Part shown: in pieces, positions 55,169 to 64,000 of the stretch
Layout: every line of letters begins with the position of its first letter
Position numbering within the stretch: position 1 is the first letter of the stretch
Source of the DNA: Actinomycetaceae bacterium
GTDB taxonomy: Bacteria; Actinomycetota; Actinomycetes; Actinomycetales; Actinomycetaceae
NCBI GenBank assembly: GCA_030540715.1
Contig: JAUNVQ010000008.1
Span: 1 to 64,000 of the forward strand
DNA: 64,000 nucleotides
Reading direction: 5' to 3'
The notes under the pieces: model-generated
The model's input: only the letters and a program-made list of their open reading frames with translations
Told to the model about the DNA's origin: nothing
The model's database searches: none
Translations under genes and position numbers: made by a program

Positions 55169-56419
55169 ATGCCCAAGTTTAATGCAGCGGGTATAGTGAC
55201 AGTGGTGACACTGTGCTGTGCTCTAGTATTGGGGGCCTGCACTCATAATTCAACGTCGTCAACGGCAGTAAAGAAAAGTTCTGTACCAACGGCTACGGTA
55301 CAGGCCCCATCGGAAAATCCAGAGCTTTCACCCAAACCGCTAACGTTTACTATTGTGGGAACTGGTGATGTGCTTTCTCATGAAGCCGTGATGGAAGCAT
55401 CATTGCAATCCGATGGAACCTATGATTACGCCCCTTTGCTTGATGATATTAAGCCCTATATTCAAGAGGCAGATTTAGCGCTATGTCATCAAGAAGTCTT
55501 ATTTGCAAAGGATAATGCTTCACGTTCGGGATATCCTGTGTTTCGAGCACCACCCGGATGGGCGTCCTCCCCAAAAAAACTTGGTTACGATGGTTGCTCG
55601 CTGGCATCAAACCATACGTGGGATACAGGGCGACAGGGCATTGTTGATACGATTGCCGTATTTTCACAACAGGGACTTGGAACTGCGGGTGCCAATATCT
55701 CACCAGACCAAGATCCTATTCAATACTACGAACTGCATCGGGATCATAGGGTGATTCGTATTGCTCACCTGTCGATAACCTACGGAACAAACTATGGCGA
55801 CGTAAGCGAACTCAATGAAAATCCGTGGCTGATTCAACAAAAAGACCCGAATCTGATTGTAGAACAGGCTCGACTTGCGCGCGAAAAAGGCGGGGCCGAT
55901 GTGGTGATTGCCTCAGTTCATCACGGCAATGAATACAATCCCGTACCCAGTGATGAACAGCGACGCTGGGCTAAAATCCTGGCCGATTCTGGCGTAGTGG
56001 ATCTGTATCTGGGGCATCATGTGCATGTGCCACAGGCAATTGAACGAATTGATGGCGGCGTTGATGGTCAAGGGATGTACGCATTTTTTGGAACAGGTAA
56101 CCTGTTAAGTCACCATCAAACCCGCGTTGGCGTGGCCACAGAAACAGGAATCATTGCCAGGGCAACACTGACAGTTCCTGCACAGGGAAATGCCCGCGTT
56201 GACAACGTGTCGTGGATAGCGATCGGTGTAGACCGCCAGACCAGTCGTGTCTACACAACATATCATTATGACCAGTCAGAACATCCTGAGTCTGAGTTAA
56301 GTAATGATCTTGCGCAGCGCTATCACGACTATGTAAGTGAGGTTGTGGGAAACGTTGCTGCGGAATGGACACAGCCACCAGGCAAGCCTGCTGAACCTGC
56401 CTCCATTATTGCTAGGTAA
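55169..56419 (+). CDS. CapA-family lipoprotein, copy 2
   Basis: 416 aa. Unlike its neighbours it has a lipoprotein signal, with LGAC as lipobox (Cys24), and a Thr/Ser-rich linker. Domain motifs: GTGDVLSHE, LASNHTWDTG, SVHHGNEY, GHHVHVPQ and FGTGNLL. Five bases after copy 1 and co-directional, so surely one operon. Function as for copy 1 is inferred from the family. Confidence 0.88.
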   Translation: MPKFNAAGIVTVVTLCCALVLGACTHNSTSSTAVKKSSVPTATVQAPSENPELSPKPLTFTIVGTGDVLSHEAVMEASLQSDGTYDYAPLLDDIKPYIQEADLALCHQEVLFAKDNASRSGYPVFRAPPGWASSPKKLGYDGCSLASNHTWDTGRQGIVDTIAVFSQQGLGTAGANISPDQDPIQYYELHRDHRVIRIAHLSITYGTNYGDVSELNENPWLIQQKDPNLIVEQARLAREKGGADVVIASVHHGNEYNPVPSDEQRRWAKILADSGVVDLYLGHHVHVPQAIERIDGGVDGQGMYAFFGTGNLLSHHQTRVGVATETGIIARATLTVPAQGNARVDNVSWIAIGVDRQTSRVYTTYHYDQSEHPESELSNDLAQRYHDYVSEVVGNVAAEWTQPPGKPAEPASIIAR

Positions 56420-56471
56420 ATAACGTTAACGGTAAAACCTCAAGAAAAAAGAGCACATGAAGGATGTTGTT

Positions 56472-57767
56472 ATGATGAGTATAAAAGGACAAAGTCGCCG
56501 GTTAGCGCCACGACTAGGCATTATAGTGGCGCTGTTGATAGTGGCTGTTGCCGCTGTTATGATTGCCAGTCTTTATTCCACATCATCATCTGTTTCTCAG
56601 CCTGCTCGCACATCGGCGAAGGCGTCGCCCTCTGAAAAATCCTCGACACCAACACCGTCGCAAACGCCCACACCAAAGATAGACCCTGTGACCTTTACTG
56701 TTGCAGCAACAGGTGATGTTTTACCGCATAAAGGCGTGGTGAGGGCTTCGCGCCAGGGGGACGGCACCTATGATTTTGAGCCTTTGCTGCACAACCTCAC
56801 CCCCTATATTTCGGGTGCCGATTTTTCGATTTTTCATGCAGAGGTTCCTTTTGGCCTCAACGATGACCATATTGCTGGCTATCCTGTGTTCGCTGCGCCA
56901 CGAAGTTGGGTAAACTCGGTGAAGGCTATGGGCTATGATGCGGTGTCGCTGGCCTCCAACCACACGTGGGATCAGGGGTTGGCTGGTATTGAAACAACTA
57001 TTAAACTGTATGAAGAACACGGGTTTGGTACCACGGGAGCAAGTTATCGTCCAGATGAGGGGCCGATTCAGTACTATACGCTCACACGTAATGGGCGTGA
57101 TATTACGATTGCGCATCTATCGTTGACCTACGGTTTGAACCCAGGTATTGTGCCAGAGCTCGCCAAAAATCCGTGGATGACAAATGTTGATAATGTTGAA
57201 GAAATCGTGGAGCTTGCCAAAAAAGCCCGCAGTGAAGGCCATGCTGATGTGGTCATAGTGTCGGGACATGCTGGATGGGAATACAAAACTGAGCCAACAA
57301 AACTACAGGTGCGCTGGACAAAGGCTTTGGCTGAATCGAAAACTGTTGACCTTTATATTGGTCACCATGTTCACGTTGCTCAACCGATCCAGACACTTGA
57401 AGGAGGACCTGATGGGAGGGGAATGCCAGTCTTTTACGGCACCGGAAATTTGCTGGCAACAATGGGGCCCCAGTTTGGGATTGGTACACAAACAGGGATG
57501 ATAGCCCATGCCACTATCACTGTGCCCAGTGAAGGCCCCGCCCATGTCGACTCAATAGGGTGGACGCCACTGGTATTCGATATCAACTCGCATCAAGTGT
57601 TTCCAGTTCATGCCTATGATCGGGCGCGCTATCCTGGTTCGGGTCTGCCAAATTCAACAGCAACAACCTACTACAATCATGTGAAATCGATTGTGGGAAA
57701 CGATGTTTTGGAAGTCAACGAACCGGGGACGCCAGGTGGTGATCCTCCTGTCGCATTGAAGCGCTAA
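56472..57767 (+). CDS. CapA-family protein, copy 3 (membrane-anchored)
   Basis: 431 aa from ATG 56472, seven bases after AAGGA (in-frame ATG 56457 is the alternative). Membrane helix at about 14-38, then a Ser/Pro/Thr linker. Motifs: AATGDVLPH, LASNHTWDQG, SGHAGWEY and GHHVHV; the His position of the third motif is retained although its neighbours differ from copies 1 and 2. Copies 1 and 3 share the anchor type and the C-terminal PGTPGGDP, so they look most closely related. Confidence 0.88.
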   Translation: MMSIKGQSRRLAPRLGIIVALLIVAVAAVMIASLYSTSSSVSQPARTSAKASPSEKSSTPTPSQTPTPKIDPVTFTVAATGDVLPHKGVVRASRQGDGTYDFEPLLHNLTPYISGADFSIFHAEVPFGLNDDHIAGYPVFAAPRSWVNSVKAMGYDAVSLASNHTWDQGLAGIETTIKLYEEHGFGTTGASYRPDEGPIQYYTLTRNGRDITIAHLSLTYGLNPGIVPELAKNPWMTNVDNVEEIVELAKKARSEGHADVVIVSGHAGWEYKTEPTKLQVRWTKALAESKTVDLYIGHHVHVAQPIQTLEGGPDGRGMPVFYGTGNLLATMGPQFGIGTQTGMIAHATITVPSEGPAHVDSIGWTPLVFDINSHQVFPVHAYDRARYPGSGLPNSTATTYYNHVKSIVGNDVLEVNEPGTPGGDPPVALKR

Positions 57768-57817
57768 GGCAGGAAAGGATTCGACCCCGGTTCGTCAAGC
57801 GGAGCTATTACGGGTAC

Positions 57818-59620
57818 TTAAGAATAGAGTTTGTTGATTTCTTCGCTAAAACGTTTGACAACACTTTTACGTTTGACCTTCAGCGAAGGTGTAAGAAGAC
57901 CATTTTCCTCAGTAAAATCAGTTTTAAGGATCGAAAACTTACGAATTGATTCCGCGCGCGACACCTGTTTATTTGCCTTCGTAATGGCTGCGGTAATCGA
58001 GGCTCTGATATCTGGATGTGTGGAAGCCTCAATAACAGTCATATCGGGCAGTTTATGGTTAGCTAGCCAGTTAGGCAGCATATCTGCGTCAAGAGTAACC
58101 AGCGCAGAAATAAAGGGACGTTCGTTACCTAACACTATTATCTGTGAAATGAGCGGGTGAGAACGTAACGAATCTTCTAAAACAGCAGGTTGGACGTTTT
58201 TTCCTGAGGACGTCACAATCAACTCTTTTTTTCGGCCAGTCACGAAGATGAAACCATCTTCGTCGATATATCCAAGATCGCCGGTACGCAACCAGCCTTC
58301 CTTCGTTAACGAGGCCTGAGTTTCTTTTGGATTATTGTGGTAGCCATCAAAGATGCCCACACAGTCAATAAGAATCTCGCCGTCATCATCAACACAAATT
58401 GTGGCTCCAGGTATGGGTGTGCCAATGGAGCCTGCACGGGCTTTATCCATACTGTTACATACGCATCCGCCACTGGCTTCGGTCAATCCGTATCCCTGAT
58501 AAACGTAGAGACCAGCCCCTGTGAAAAAGCGTTGAATCTTTGCAGAAAGGGGGGCACCACCAGAAACGACGCACTTCATCTTTCCGCCCATAAGATCCTT
58601 AATCTTATTGAGTACCAGCTTGGAGGCTACCCAGTATCGAAAACGCAGCCACTTTGAAACAGGTTCCTGTGTTTCATTTGCCAAAGCAACGCTTTCGGCG
58701 ATGTTGACTGACCACTTAAAGATACGCTTTTTCATCCCTTTACCGGCTTTAGCGTCGGCAGCGCTAAAGATTTTTTCTAAAACACGTGGAACTGCGCCAA
58801 TCGTGGTGGGTTGAAAAGTTGCCATATCGTTAAGAAGATTCTTAGTATCAGGAACATGGGCGCACACGCCTTCGCCAAGCAATGCCATATAAGATGCTTG
58901 ACGTGCATAAATATGGGCTAATGGTAAAAACAATAGCAGGCGCACAGACTGGGGTTTGACAGCTTCGGGGAATAGGCAGGCAGCCTGAAGCGTATTTGCT
59001 GTGATATTGCGGTGGGTGAGTCTGACACCACGTGGCCGGCCAGTGGTTCCCGAGGTGTAAACAATAGTGGCAAGGTCATCGGGTTCGATGGAGTGAATTG
59101 AATCATCAATAATGTCGCTGGGAACTTTGCGACCTCTATCAATAAGATAACTGATGCAGTCTTCCTCGAAAACATATGTTGTACATTCAGAAATATTGTT
59201 GATAAGGGCTTCATGGGCCTGGGAGTAACAAAAAACCGCAGTGATCTGAGAATCTTCAATAAGCCACTTTACCTGTGAAGGTGAATCTGTTTCATAAATT
59301 GGAACAGTGATGATGTTACATGCTTGAGCTGCAATATCAAGCAGTGTCCATTCGTAACAGGTAGGAGATAAAATCCCAATAACATCACCTTTTTTGAGTC
59401 CAGTTGCAAAAAGACCGGCTGCCAGTTCTTTCATTTGGGTGACAAATTGACGCGCACTAATGTCTATCCATGTATCCCCCAAAGAGGCTTTACGTAAAAT
59501 AATGGGGTTATTAGGAGAACGCATAGCGCGCTGTTCTAATAGTGCGGGCATTGATGCGTGTTCAGGGACGTCAACGGCACTAGCGCGTTGGACTCTGTTA
59601 GCTTCAATCGTAAGTTCCAT
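57818..59620 (-). CDS. long-chain fatty-acid--CoA ligase (FadD15-like AMP-dependent synthetase)
   Basis: Adenylate-forming enzyme of 600 aa. P-loop IVYTSGTTGRPRGVRLTH, GYGLTEASG, then GDLGYIDEDGFIFVTGRKKE with the catalytic Lys region further on. Size and motif spacing fit the long-chain acyl-CoA synthetases of the FadD15 group, which activate fatty acids for lipid synthesis or degradation. GGAAGACGG lies upstream of the ATG. Two inverted repeats upstream (59687-59733) may be its operators. Convergent with the CapA operon. Confidence 0.9.
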   Translation of the reverse strand: MELTIEANRVQRASAVDVPEHASMPALLEQRAMRSPNNPIILRKASLGDTWIDISARQFVTQMKELAAGLFATGLKKGDVIGILSPTCYEWTLLDIAAQACNIITVPIYETDSPSQVKWLIEDSQITAVFCYSQAHEALINNISECTTYVFEEDCISYLIDRGRKVPSDIIDDSIHSIEPDDLATIVYTSGTTGRPRGVRLTHRNITANTLQAACLFPEAVKPQSVRLLLFLPLAHIYARQASYMALLGEGVCAHVPDTKNLLNDMATFQPTTIGAVPRVLEKIFSAADAKAGKGMKKRIFKWSVNIAESVALANETQEPVSKWLRFRYWVASKLVLNKIKDLMGGKMKCVVSGGAPLSAKIQRFFTGAGLYVYQGYGLTEASGGCVCNSMDKARAGSIGTPIPGATICVDDDGEILIDCVGIFDGYHNNPKETQASLTKEGWLRTGDLGYIDEDGFIFVTGRKKELIVTSSGKNVQPAVLEDSLRSHPLISQIIVLGNERPFISALVTLDADMLPNWLANHKLPDMTVIEASTHPDIRASITAAITKANKQVSRAESIRKFSILKTDFTEENGLLTPSLKVKRKSVVKRFSEEINKLYS

Positions 59621-59686
59621 ATAAATCCGTCTTCCTGGAAAAATTGTGTAACGTGCATATCAAGAAGCTGAACAGTATTGAACTTT

Positions 59687-59733
59687 GCTTGTGATCGATG
59701 CACAAGCGTAACTTACGGATGCGAAAGTTACGC
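59687..59733. promoter_or_regulatory. tandem inverted repeats upstream of the acyl-CoA ligase gene
   Basis: GCTTGTG-N7-CACAAGC (59687-59693 and 59701-59707) and, directly adjoining, GCGTAACTT-N10-AAGTTACGC (59706-59714 and 59725-59733), both perfect. A possible minus-strand promoter (TTCAAT, 17, TATGCA) begins at 59682, just downstream, so repressor or activator binding here is plausible. The regulator is unknown. Confidence 0.5.
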
Positions 59734-59917
59734 TCTAGTAACATACGGTATCGTAAGTTTTCTGGATACAGCAACTTTAACTGGCGTGTTTGTGGTGCCC
59801 GACAGGATTGATAGAGGTGTCCCCATAAAGTAACCTCGATAAGAGCCCATGTGAAGTGGGCGGTGGAAGTAAAAAAGAAAAGCGAACGTTATTTGCAACA
59901 CAATGACAGTGATAAGT

Positions 59918-59946
59918 TTGACCCACTGTTCCCAGACATTTATGCT
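59918..59946 (+). promoter_or_regulatory. promoter of the str operon
   Basis: TTGACC, exactly 17 bases, TATGCT. It is the best promoter-like pair in the 652-base gap 59621-60272 and would start transcription near 59953. Confidence 0.72.
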
Positions 59947-59952
59947 TGTAGC

Positions 59953-60272
59953 ACGGTATCCGCCATGTCGGATTCCCGCGAAAGCGCCGGTTTTGTCACA
60001 GCGGCAAGCTTTGCCTTCTGAAAGACACAAGAGGAAAAAGCATTCCAGATGACGATCGGCCACGGGCTCTAGAATTTCCGTCGGAGCTCCGAACGTCCTG
60101 CTACCTGGTGAATTGTCAGTATAACTGTGAAAACTCACCGGGGCTGCTAAGTAACGGAAGGGTAGCAAGCAAGGGCGGGTCGGCCCCCGATGGAATGTTG
60201 GTGTCCGAAAGCGGGGGCAAGGCAAAGTGGACTCTGACAAGACATTGATTACAAAAGAAAGACGGAGAAGTA
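59953..60272 (+). promoter_or_regulatory. long structured leader of the str operon
   Basis: About 320 untranslated bases. Stems: ATCCG / CGGAT (59958-59973), the 12-bp palindrome TCGGAGCTCCGA (60081-60092), and GCCCCCG / CGGGGGC (60183-60189 with 60212-60218) 55 bases before rpsL. No terminator-type T-run is visible. Attenuation or autoregulation by a ribosomal protein is inference. An opposite-strand open frame across the region looks spurious. Confidence 0.45.
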
Positions 60273-60647
60273 GTGCCTACAATTCAGCAGCTCGTCCGCA
60301 AAGGACGCACTGATAAGCCCACGTCGACTTCGACACGTGCGCTGAAAGGCAGCCCTCAACGTCGCGGCGTATGCACCCGCGTGTATACCACAACACCGAA
60401 GAAGCCGAACTCGGCACTTCGTAAAGTGGCACGTGTGCGTTTGTCCAGCGGTATTGAAGTTACTGCCTACATCCCAGGTGTTGGCCACAACCTGCAGGAA
60501 CACTCGATTGTTCTTGTACGCGGTGGTCGTGTGAAAGACCTGCCGGGTGTTCGCTACCACATTGTTCGTGGTTCATTAGATACACAAGGTGTACGCGACC
60601 GTGCTCAGGGTCGCTCCAAGTACGGCGCAAAGAAGGAGAAGAAGTAA
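60273..60647 (+). CDS. rpsL: 30S ribosomal protein S12
   Basis: S12 (124 aa), decoding-centre protein. [12 protein letters not shown] start at GTG 60273 behind CGGAGAAG. Streptomycin-relevant segments [13 protein letters not shown] and [12 protein letters not shown] are wild type (Lys43 and the second Lys present). Its stop overlaps the rpsG start by one base. Confidence 0.98.
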   Translation: MPTIQQLVRKGRTDKPTSTSTRALKGSPQRRGVCTRVYTTTPKKPNSALRKVARVRLSSGIEVTAYIPGVGHNLQEHSIVLVRGGRVKDLPGVRYHIVRGSLDTQGVRDRAQGRSKYGAKKEKK

Positions 60648-61117
60648 TGCCTCGTAAAGGCCCAGCTCCAAAGCGCCCTCTAGCTGTTGACCCGGTATAT
60701 GGGTCCACTATTGTGACGCAACTGGTGAACCGAGTTCTGCTAGACGGCAAAAAAGCCCTGGCCGAACGTATTGTTTACGGCGCACTTGAAGGTGTGCGCG
60801 AGCGTACGGAACAGGAACCAGTGACCGTGTTAAAGCGTGCGCTTGACAATATACGTCCACAGCTTGAGGTTCGCTCTCGCCGTGTTGGCGGTGCTACCTA
60901 CCAGGTGCCAATGGAAGTTCGCTCCTCACGAGCAACAACTCTAGCACTTCGTTGGTTGGTAGACTTTAGCCGCAAACGCCGCGAGAAAACTATGACAGAA
61001 CGTCTTACCAATGAAATTCTTGATGCCTCAAATGGCTTGGGAGCATCGGTAAAGCGTCGTGAAGATATGCACAAGATGGCGGAGTCAAACAAGGCTTTCG
61101 CTCACTATCGTTGGTAA
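60647..61117 (+). CDS. rpsG: 30S ribosomal protein S7
   Basis: S7 (156 aa), nucleates the 30S head and in many bacteria represses the str operon. [20 protein letters not shown], then [11 protein letters not shown] and the C-terminal helix [17 protein letters not shown] precedes the ATG. Confidence 0.98.
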   Translation: MPRKGPAPKRPLAVDPVYGSTIVTQLVNRVLLDGKKALAERIVYGALEGVRERTEQEPVTVLKRALDNIRPQLEVRSRRVGGATYQVPMEVRSSRATTLALRWLVDFSRKRREKTMTERLTNEILDASNGLGASVKRREDMHKMAESNKAFAHYRW

Positions 61118-61176
61118 TCTAGGTTCAGACCTACTATTGACGTCAGACAATAATCTACAAGCGAAGGATGACTCCA

Positions 61177-63294
61177 GTGGCACTAGACGTGCTTACCGAC
61201 CTAAATAAGGTCCGCAACATCGGCATCATGGCACACATTGATGCTGGCAAAACAACGGTGACAGAACGCATTCTGTACTACACCGGAATCAACTACAAGA
61301 TCGGCGAAACCCACGATGGTGCCGGTACAATGGACTGGATGGAGCAGGAAAAAGAACGCGGTATTACCATTACCTCGGCTGCAACAACCTGTTTTTGGAA
61401 TAACAACCAGATCAACATCATAGATACTCCTGGCCACGTCGATTTTACCGTTGAGGTCGAACGCTCGCTGCGCGTACTTGACGGTGCTGTAGCGGTATTT
61501 GACGGCAAAGAGGGCGTTGAACCTCAGTCAGAAACCGTGTGGCGTCAGGCCGATAAGTACAATGTTCCCCGTATATGCTTCATCAACAAGATGGACAAAC
61601 TGGGAGCTGACTTCTACTATTCGGTACAAACCATTAAAGACCGCCTTAATGCAACACCCATTGTCATGAACCTGCCCATTGGCGCAGAAAATGACTTCAG
61701 CGGAGTTGTGGATCTGATCAAGATGAAGGCGATTCGCTTCCCAGAAACAGGTGATGATGGTAAACCCACATTAGGTGCTGTTGTTGTGGAAGAGGATATT
61801 CCTGCTGACATGGTGGAAAAGGCCGAAGAATATCGTATGGCCCTTATCGAAGCCGCAGCAGAAGGCAGCGAAGAATTGATGGACGAGTATCTGGAAAATG
61901 ATACCTTGACCAACGAACAGATCATTGAAGGCGTGCGCGCACGTACCCTGGCTTCGGAAGCCTACCCTGTGTTTGCAGGTTCAGCCTTTAAGAACAAAGG
62001 TGTCCAGCCAGTTCTTGATGGCGTTATTCGCTACCTACCTTCGCCGTTGAACGTGGAAGCTGTGAATGGCTTTGATCCTAAAGATGAAAGCATTGAACTG
62101 TCACGTAAGCCATCTGAAGATGAACCTTTTGCTGCCTTGGCATTCAAAGTTGCAGTACACCCCTTCTATGGTCGCTTGACCTATGTGCGTGTCTATTCAG
62201 GCAAAGTATCATCGGGTGCAACAGTACTGAACTCGACAAAAGGTAAGCGCGAACGCGTAGGAAAACTGTTCCAGATGCACTCCAACAAGGAAAATCCTGT
62301 TGAAGAAGCACATGCTGGTCACATCTACGCTTTCATTGGCTTGAAGGACACTACAACTGGTGACTCGCTGTGTGCACAGGATAAACCGATTATTCTGGAA
62401 TCAATGACATTCCCGGAACCAGTTATCCACGTGGCCATCGAACCAAAGACAAAAGCAGACCAAGAAAAACTTGGTCTGGCTATTCAAAAACTTGCTGAAG
62501 AAGACCCAACCTTCACCGTGAAGCTTGACCAGGAAACTGGGCAGACAGTTATCGGTGGTATGGGTGAGCTTCACCTTGACGTGCTGGTTGACCGTATGCG
62601 CCGTGAGTTTAAAGTGGAAGCTAATGTGGGTGCTCCCATGGTTGCTTACCGCGAGACAATTTCACGTGTTGCCGATAAGGTCGAATATACGCACAAGAAA
62701 CAGACCGGTGGTTCGGGTCAGTTCGCAAAGGTGCTGTGCTCCTTCGAACCGATCCCGCTGGATTCAGAGAAAGCATACGAATTCGAGAACAAAGTCACAG
62801 GTGGCCGCGTTCCGAAAGAATATATTCCCTCTGTTGATGCCGGTATCCAAGACGCAATGGAAAATGGCGTACTTGCCGGTTATCCATTGGTGGGCATTCG
62901 TGCAACACTGCTTGATGGTCAGTATCATGATGTGGACTCATCTGAAATGGCCTTCAAGATTGCTGGCTCTATGGTGCTTCGTGAAGGCGCCAAAAAAGCT
63001 CGGCCAGTGCTGCTTGAGCCTATTATGAGTGTTGAAGTCCGTACACCGGCCGACTATATGGGCGATGTCATCGGTGACTTGAACTCTCGTCGTGGAACCA
63101 TTCAGGAAATGAATGATGTTCACGGGATTAAAGTAGTCCAAGCAAAGGTACCGCTGTCAGAAATGTTCGGTTATGTTGGTGATCTGCGTTCCAAGACGCA
63201 GGGTCGCGCAGTGTATACCATGCAGTTCGACAGCTACGACGAAGTTCCTGCCAGTGTATCTCAGGAAATCGTCGCCAAAGCAAAGGGCGAGTGA
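61177..63294 (+). CDS. fusA: elongation factor G
   Basis: Translocation GTPase, 705 aa. [20 protein letters not shown] is the usual actinobacterial start, so GTG 61177 with AAGGA eight bases upstream is chosen over ATG 61168. G1 AHIDAGKT, switch [13 protein letters not shown]3 DTPGHVDF, G4 NKMD, then domains II-V with the domain IV block. Full length, in the normal str order. Confidence 0.97.
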   Translation: MALDVLTDLNKVRNIGIMAHIDAGKTTVTERILYYTGINYKIGETHDGAGTMDWMEQEKERGITITSAATTCFWNNNQINIIDTPGHVDFTVEVERSLRVLDGAVAVFDGKEGVEPQSETVWRQADKYNVPRICFINKMDKLGADFYYSVQTIKDRLNATPIVMNLPIGAENDFSGVVDLIKMKAIRFPETGDDGKPTLGAVVVEEDIPADMVEKAEEYRMALIEAAAEGSEELMDEYLENDTLTNEQIIEGVRARTLASEAYPVFAGSAFKNKGVQPVLDGVIRYLPSPLNVEAVNGFDPKDESIELSRKPSEDEPFAALAFKVAVHPFYGRLTYVRVYSGKVSSGATVLNSTKGKRERVGKLFQMHSNKENPVEEAHAGHIYAFIGLKDTTTGDSLCAQDKPIILESMTFPEPVIHVAIEPKTKADQEKLGLAIQKLAEEDPTFTVKLDQETGQTVIGGMGELHLDVLVDRMRREFKVEANVGAPMVAYRETISRVADKVEYTHKKQTGGSGQFAKVLCSFEPIPLDSEKAYEFENKVTGGRVPKEYIPSVDAGIQDAMENGVLAGYPLVGIRATLLDGQYHDVDSSEMAFKIAGSMVLREGAKKARPVLLEPIMSVEVRTPADYMGDVIGDLNSRRGTIQEMNDVHGIKVVQAKVPLSEMFGYVGDLRSKTQGRAVYTMQFDSYDEVPASVSQEIVAKAKGE

Positions 63295-63340
63295 GCCCTG
63301 CGTGTGATACGCACGCGGCGCATGGTAGCGGCCACAACTT

Positions 63341-63366
63341 CGTCCTCTGAATTAAAAAAGAGGACG
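63341..63366 (+). repeat. hairpin in the fusA-tuf gap
   Basis: CGTCCTCT (63341-63348) pairs with AGAGGACG (63359-63366) around an A-rich loop. No T-run follows, so it may be a processing or pausing element rather than a terminator. The 233-base gap also holds GCGTG / CACGC at 63300-63316. Confidence 0.4.
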
Positions 63367-63527
63367 TAGACTGGAAGATGCGATGCGCATGGAGATTTGC
63401 GTTGAGGTATATCCGCGACGTAGATTGATATTTGCAAAGAAAATCACAAAGAAATTCGTAGGAACTCATTCGCCTACAGATGTTAGTCTTGTAGCGAAGA
63501 TAACTACCCGAGTCCAGGAGGACACAA

Positions 63528-64000
63528 GTGGCGAAGGCCAAATTTGAACGCACGAAGCCGCACGTAAACGTCGGCACCATCGGTCACGTTGACCATGGCA
63601 AGACCACGCTGACAGCGGCTATTACCAAAGTATTGCACGACAAATACCCCGACTTGAACGACTATACGCCGTTTGAAGATGTCGATAACGCTCCTGAAGA
63701 GCGTGACCGTGGTATTACCATCAACGTTTCTCACGTTGAGTACGAGACCGAAGCACGTCACTATGCGCACGTTGACGCCCCAGGTCACGCCGACTACATC
63801 AAGAATATGATTACAGGTGCTGCCCAGATGGACGGCGCTATCCTTGTTGTAGCTGGCACCGACGGTCCAATGGCTCAGACTAAAGAGCATGTGCTGCTTG
63901 CTCGCCAGGTGGGCGTTCCCGCTATCCTGGTTGCATTGAACAAGTGCGACATGGTTGAAGATGAAGAAATGCTGGAGCTCGTTGAAGAAGAATGCCGCGA
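63528..64000 (+). CDS. tuf: elongation factor Tu, 5' part (cut by window end)
   Basis: First 157 codons of EF-Tu, which delivers aminoacyl-tRNA. GTG start ([20 protein letters not shown]) behind AGGAGGAC. G1 [15 protein letters not shown]3 DAPGHADY, G4 NKCD. The rest lies beyond the window. Confidence 0.98.
   Translation, partial: MAKAKFERTKPHVNVGTIGHVDHGKTTLTAAITKVLHDKYPDLNDYTPFEDVDNAPEERDRGITINVSHVEYETEARHYAHVDAPGHADYIKNMITGAAQMDGAILVVAGTDGPMAQTKEHVLLARQVGVPAILVALNKCDMVEDEEMLELVEEECR

Noticed and set aside
53865..57767. Poly-gamma-glutamate capsule operon
   Set aside because: Only CapA-type genes are present; the ligase capB and capC are missing from the neighbourhood.
59728..60240. 170-codon open frame on the minus strand between the acyl-CoA ligase and rpsL
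   Set aside because: The composition does not look like a real protein, no ribosome site or family motif is seen, and it covers the str promoter and leader, which explain the region better.
1..64000. CRISPR arrays, tRNA or rRNA genes
   Set aside because: No regularly spaced repeats, cloverleaf-type sequences or rRNA signatures were seen on either strand by eye.

Overview
The window is chromosomal DNA of a moderately low-GC actinobacterium. The evidence is the set of actinobacterial marker genes: mtrA-mtrB-lpqB, a WhiB2-type regulator, DUF3499, DUF5719, Rv3259-like, Rv3235-like, DUF6912 and TIGR03089 proteins, long-form HPF next to secA, a HAIR (HspR) operator before clpB, and an LAxTG sortase signal. 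The absence of rpsD before rpoA would fit an Actinomycetaceae-like organism, but that placement is inference. No tRNA, rRNA, CRISPR array, transposase, phage gene or integration site was found.

Layout. 1-1.9 kb: end of the alpha operon (rpoA, rplQ) with a strong terminator. 2.1-3.7 kb: a divergent aldehyde dehydrogenase-like gene. 3.7-9.6 kb: the S10 operon rpsJ-rplC-rplD-rplW-rplB-rpsS-rplV-rpsC-rplP-rpmC-rpsQ, preceded by a structured leader and closed by a terminator straight after rpsQ, so the spc genes do not follow. 9.8-14.7 kb: envelope genes (LAxTG surface protein, sugar nucleotidyltransferase, two membrane-anchored unknowns). 15-22.9 kb: HspR-type clpB, a TetR regulator with a serine hydrolase, exonuclease III, pyrE and a short-chain dehydrogenase. 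22.9-26.7 kb: a very large multi-pass membrane protein and a TIGR03089 protein.

26.7-46.3 kb is the conserved actinobacterial envelope/cell-cycle block: manA, whiB2, a giant membrane glycosyltransferase, DUF5719, Rv3259-like, DUF3499, mtrA-mtrB-lpqB, a comF interrupted by an in-frame TAA, hpf, secA, Rv3235-like and DUF6912. 46.3-53.6 kb: sbcD-sbcC, aroD, an inositol-monophosphatase-family gene (probably hisN) and a class I glutamine amidotransferase. 53.8-57.8 kb: three tandem CapA-family paralogues. 57.8-59.6 kb: a FadD15-like acyl-CoA synthetase. 59.9 kb to the end: str operon (rpsL, rpsG, fusA, start of tuf) with a clear promoter and a long leader.

Two themes recur. First, the usual str-S10-spc-alpha order is broken: alpha lies before S10, S10 is cut off after rpsQ, and str lies about 50 kb downstream. 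Second, at least eight genes have a TAnnnT -10 box exactly 6-7 bases before the start codon, mostly without a ribosome binding site, which is the signature of leaderless mRNAs; these boxes were used to choose starts. Four convergent gene pairs overlap at their stop codons. I see no obvious new defence or mobile system. The best leads are the ALDH lacking two catalytic residues, the structured leaders of the S10 and str operons, the CapA triplication, the two-gene LRV/acidic-tail membrane locus and the interrupted comF. All similarity statements are from memory of the families; no search was run.
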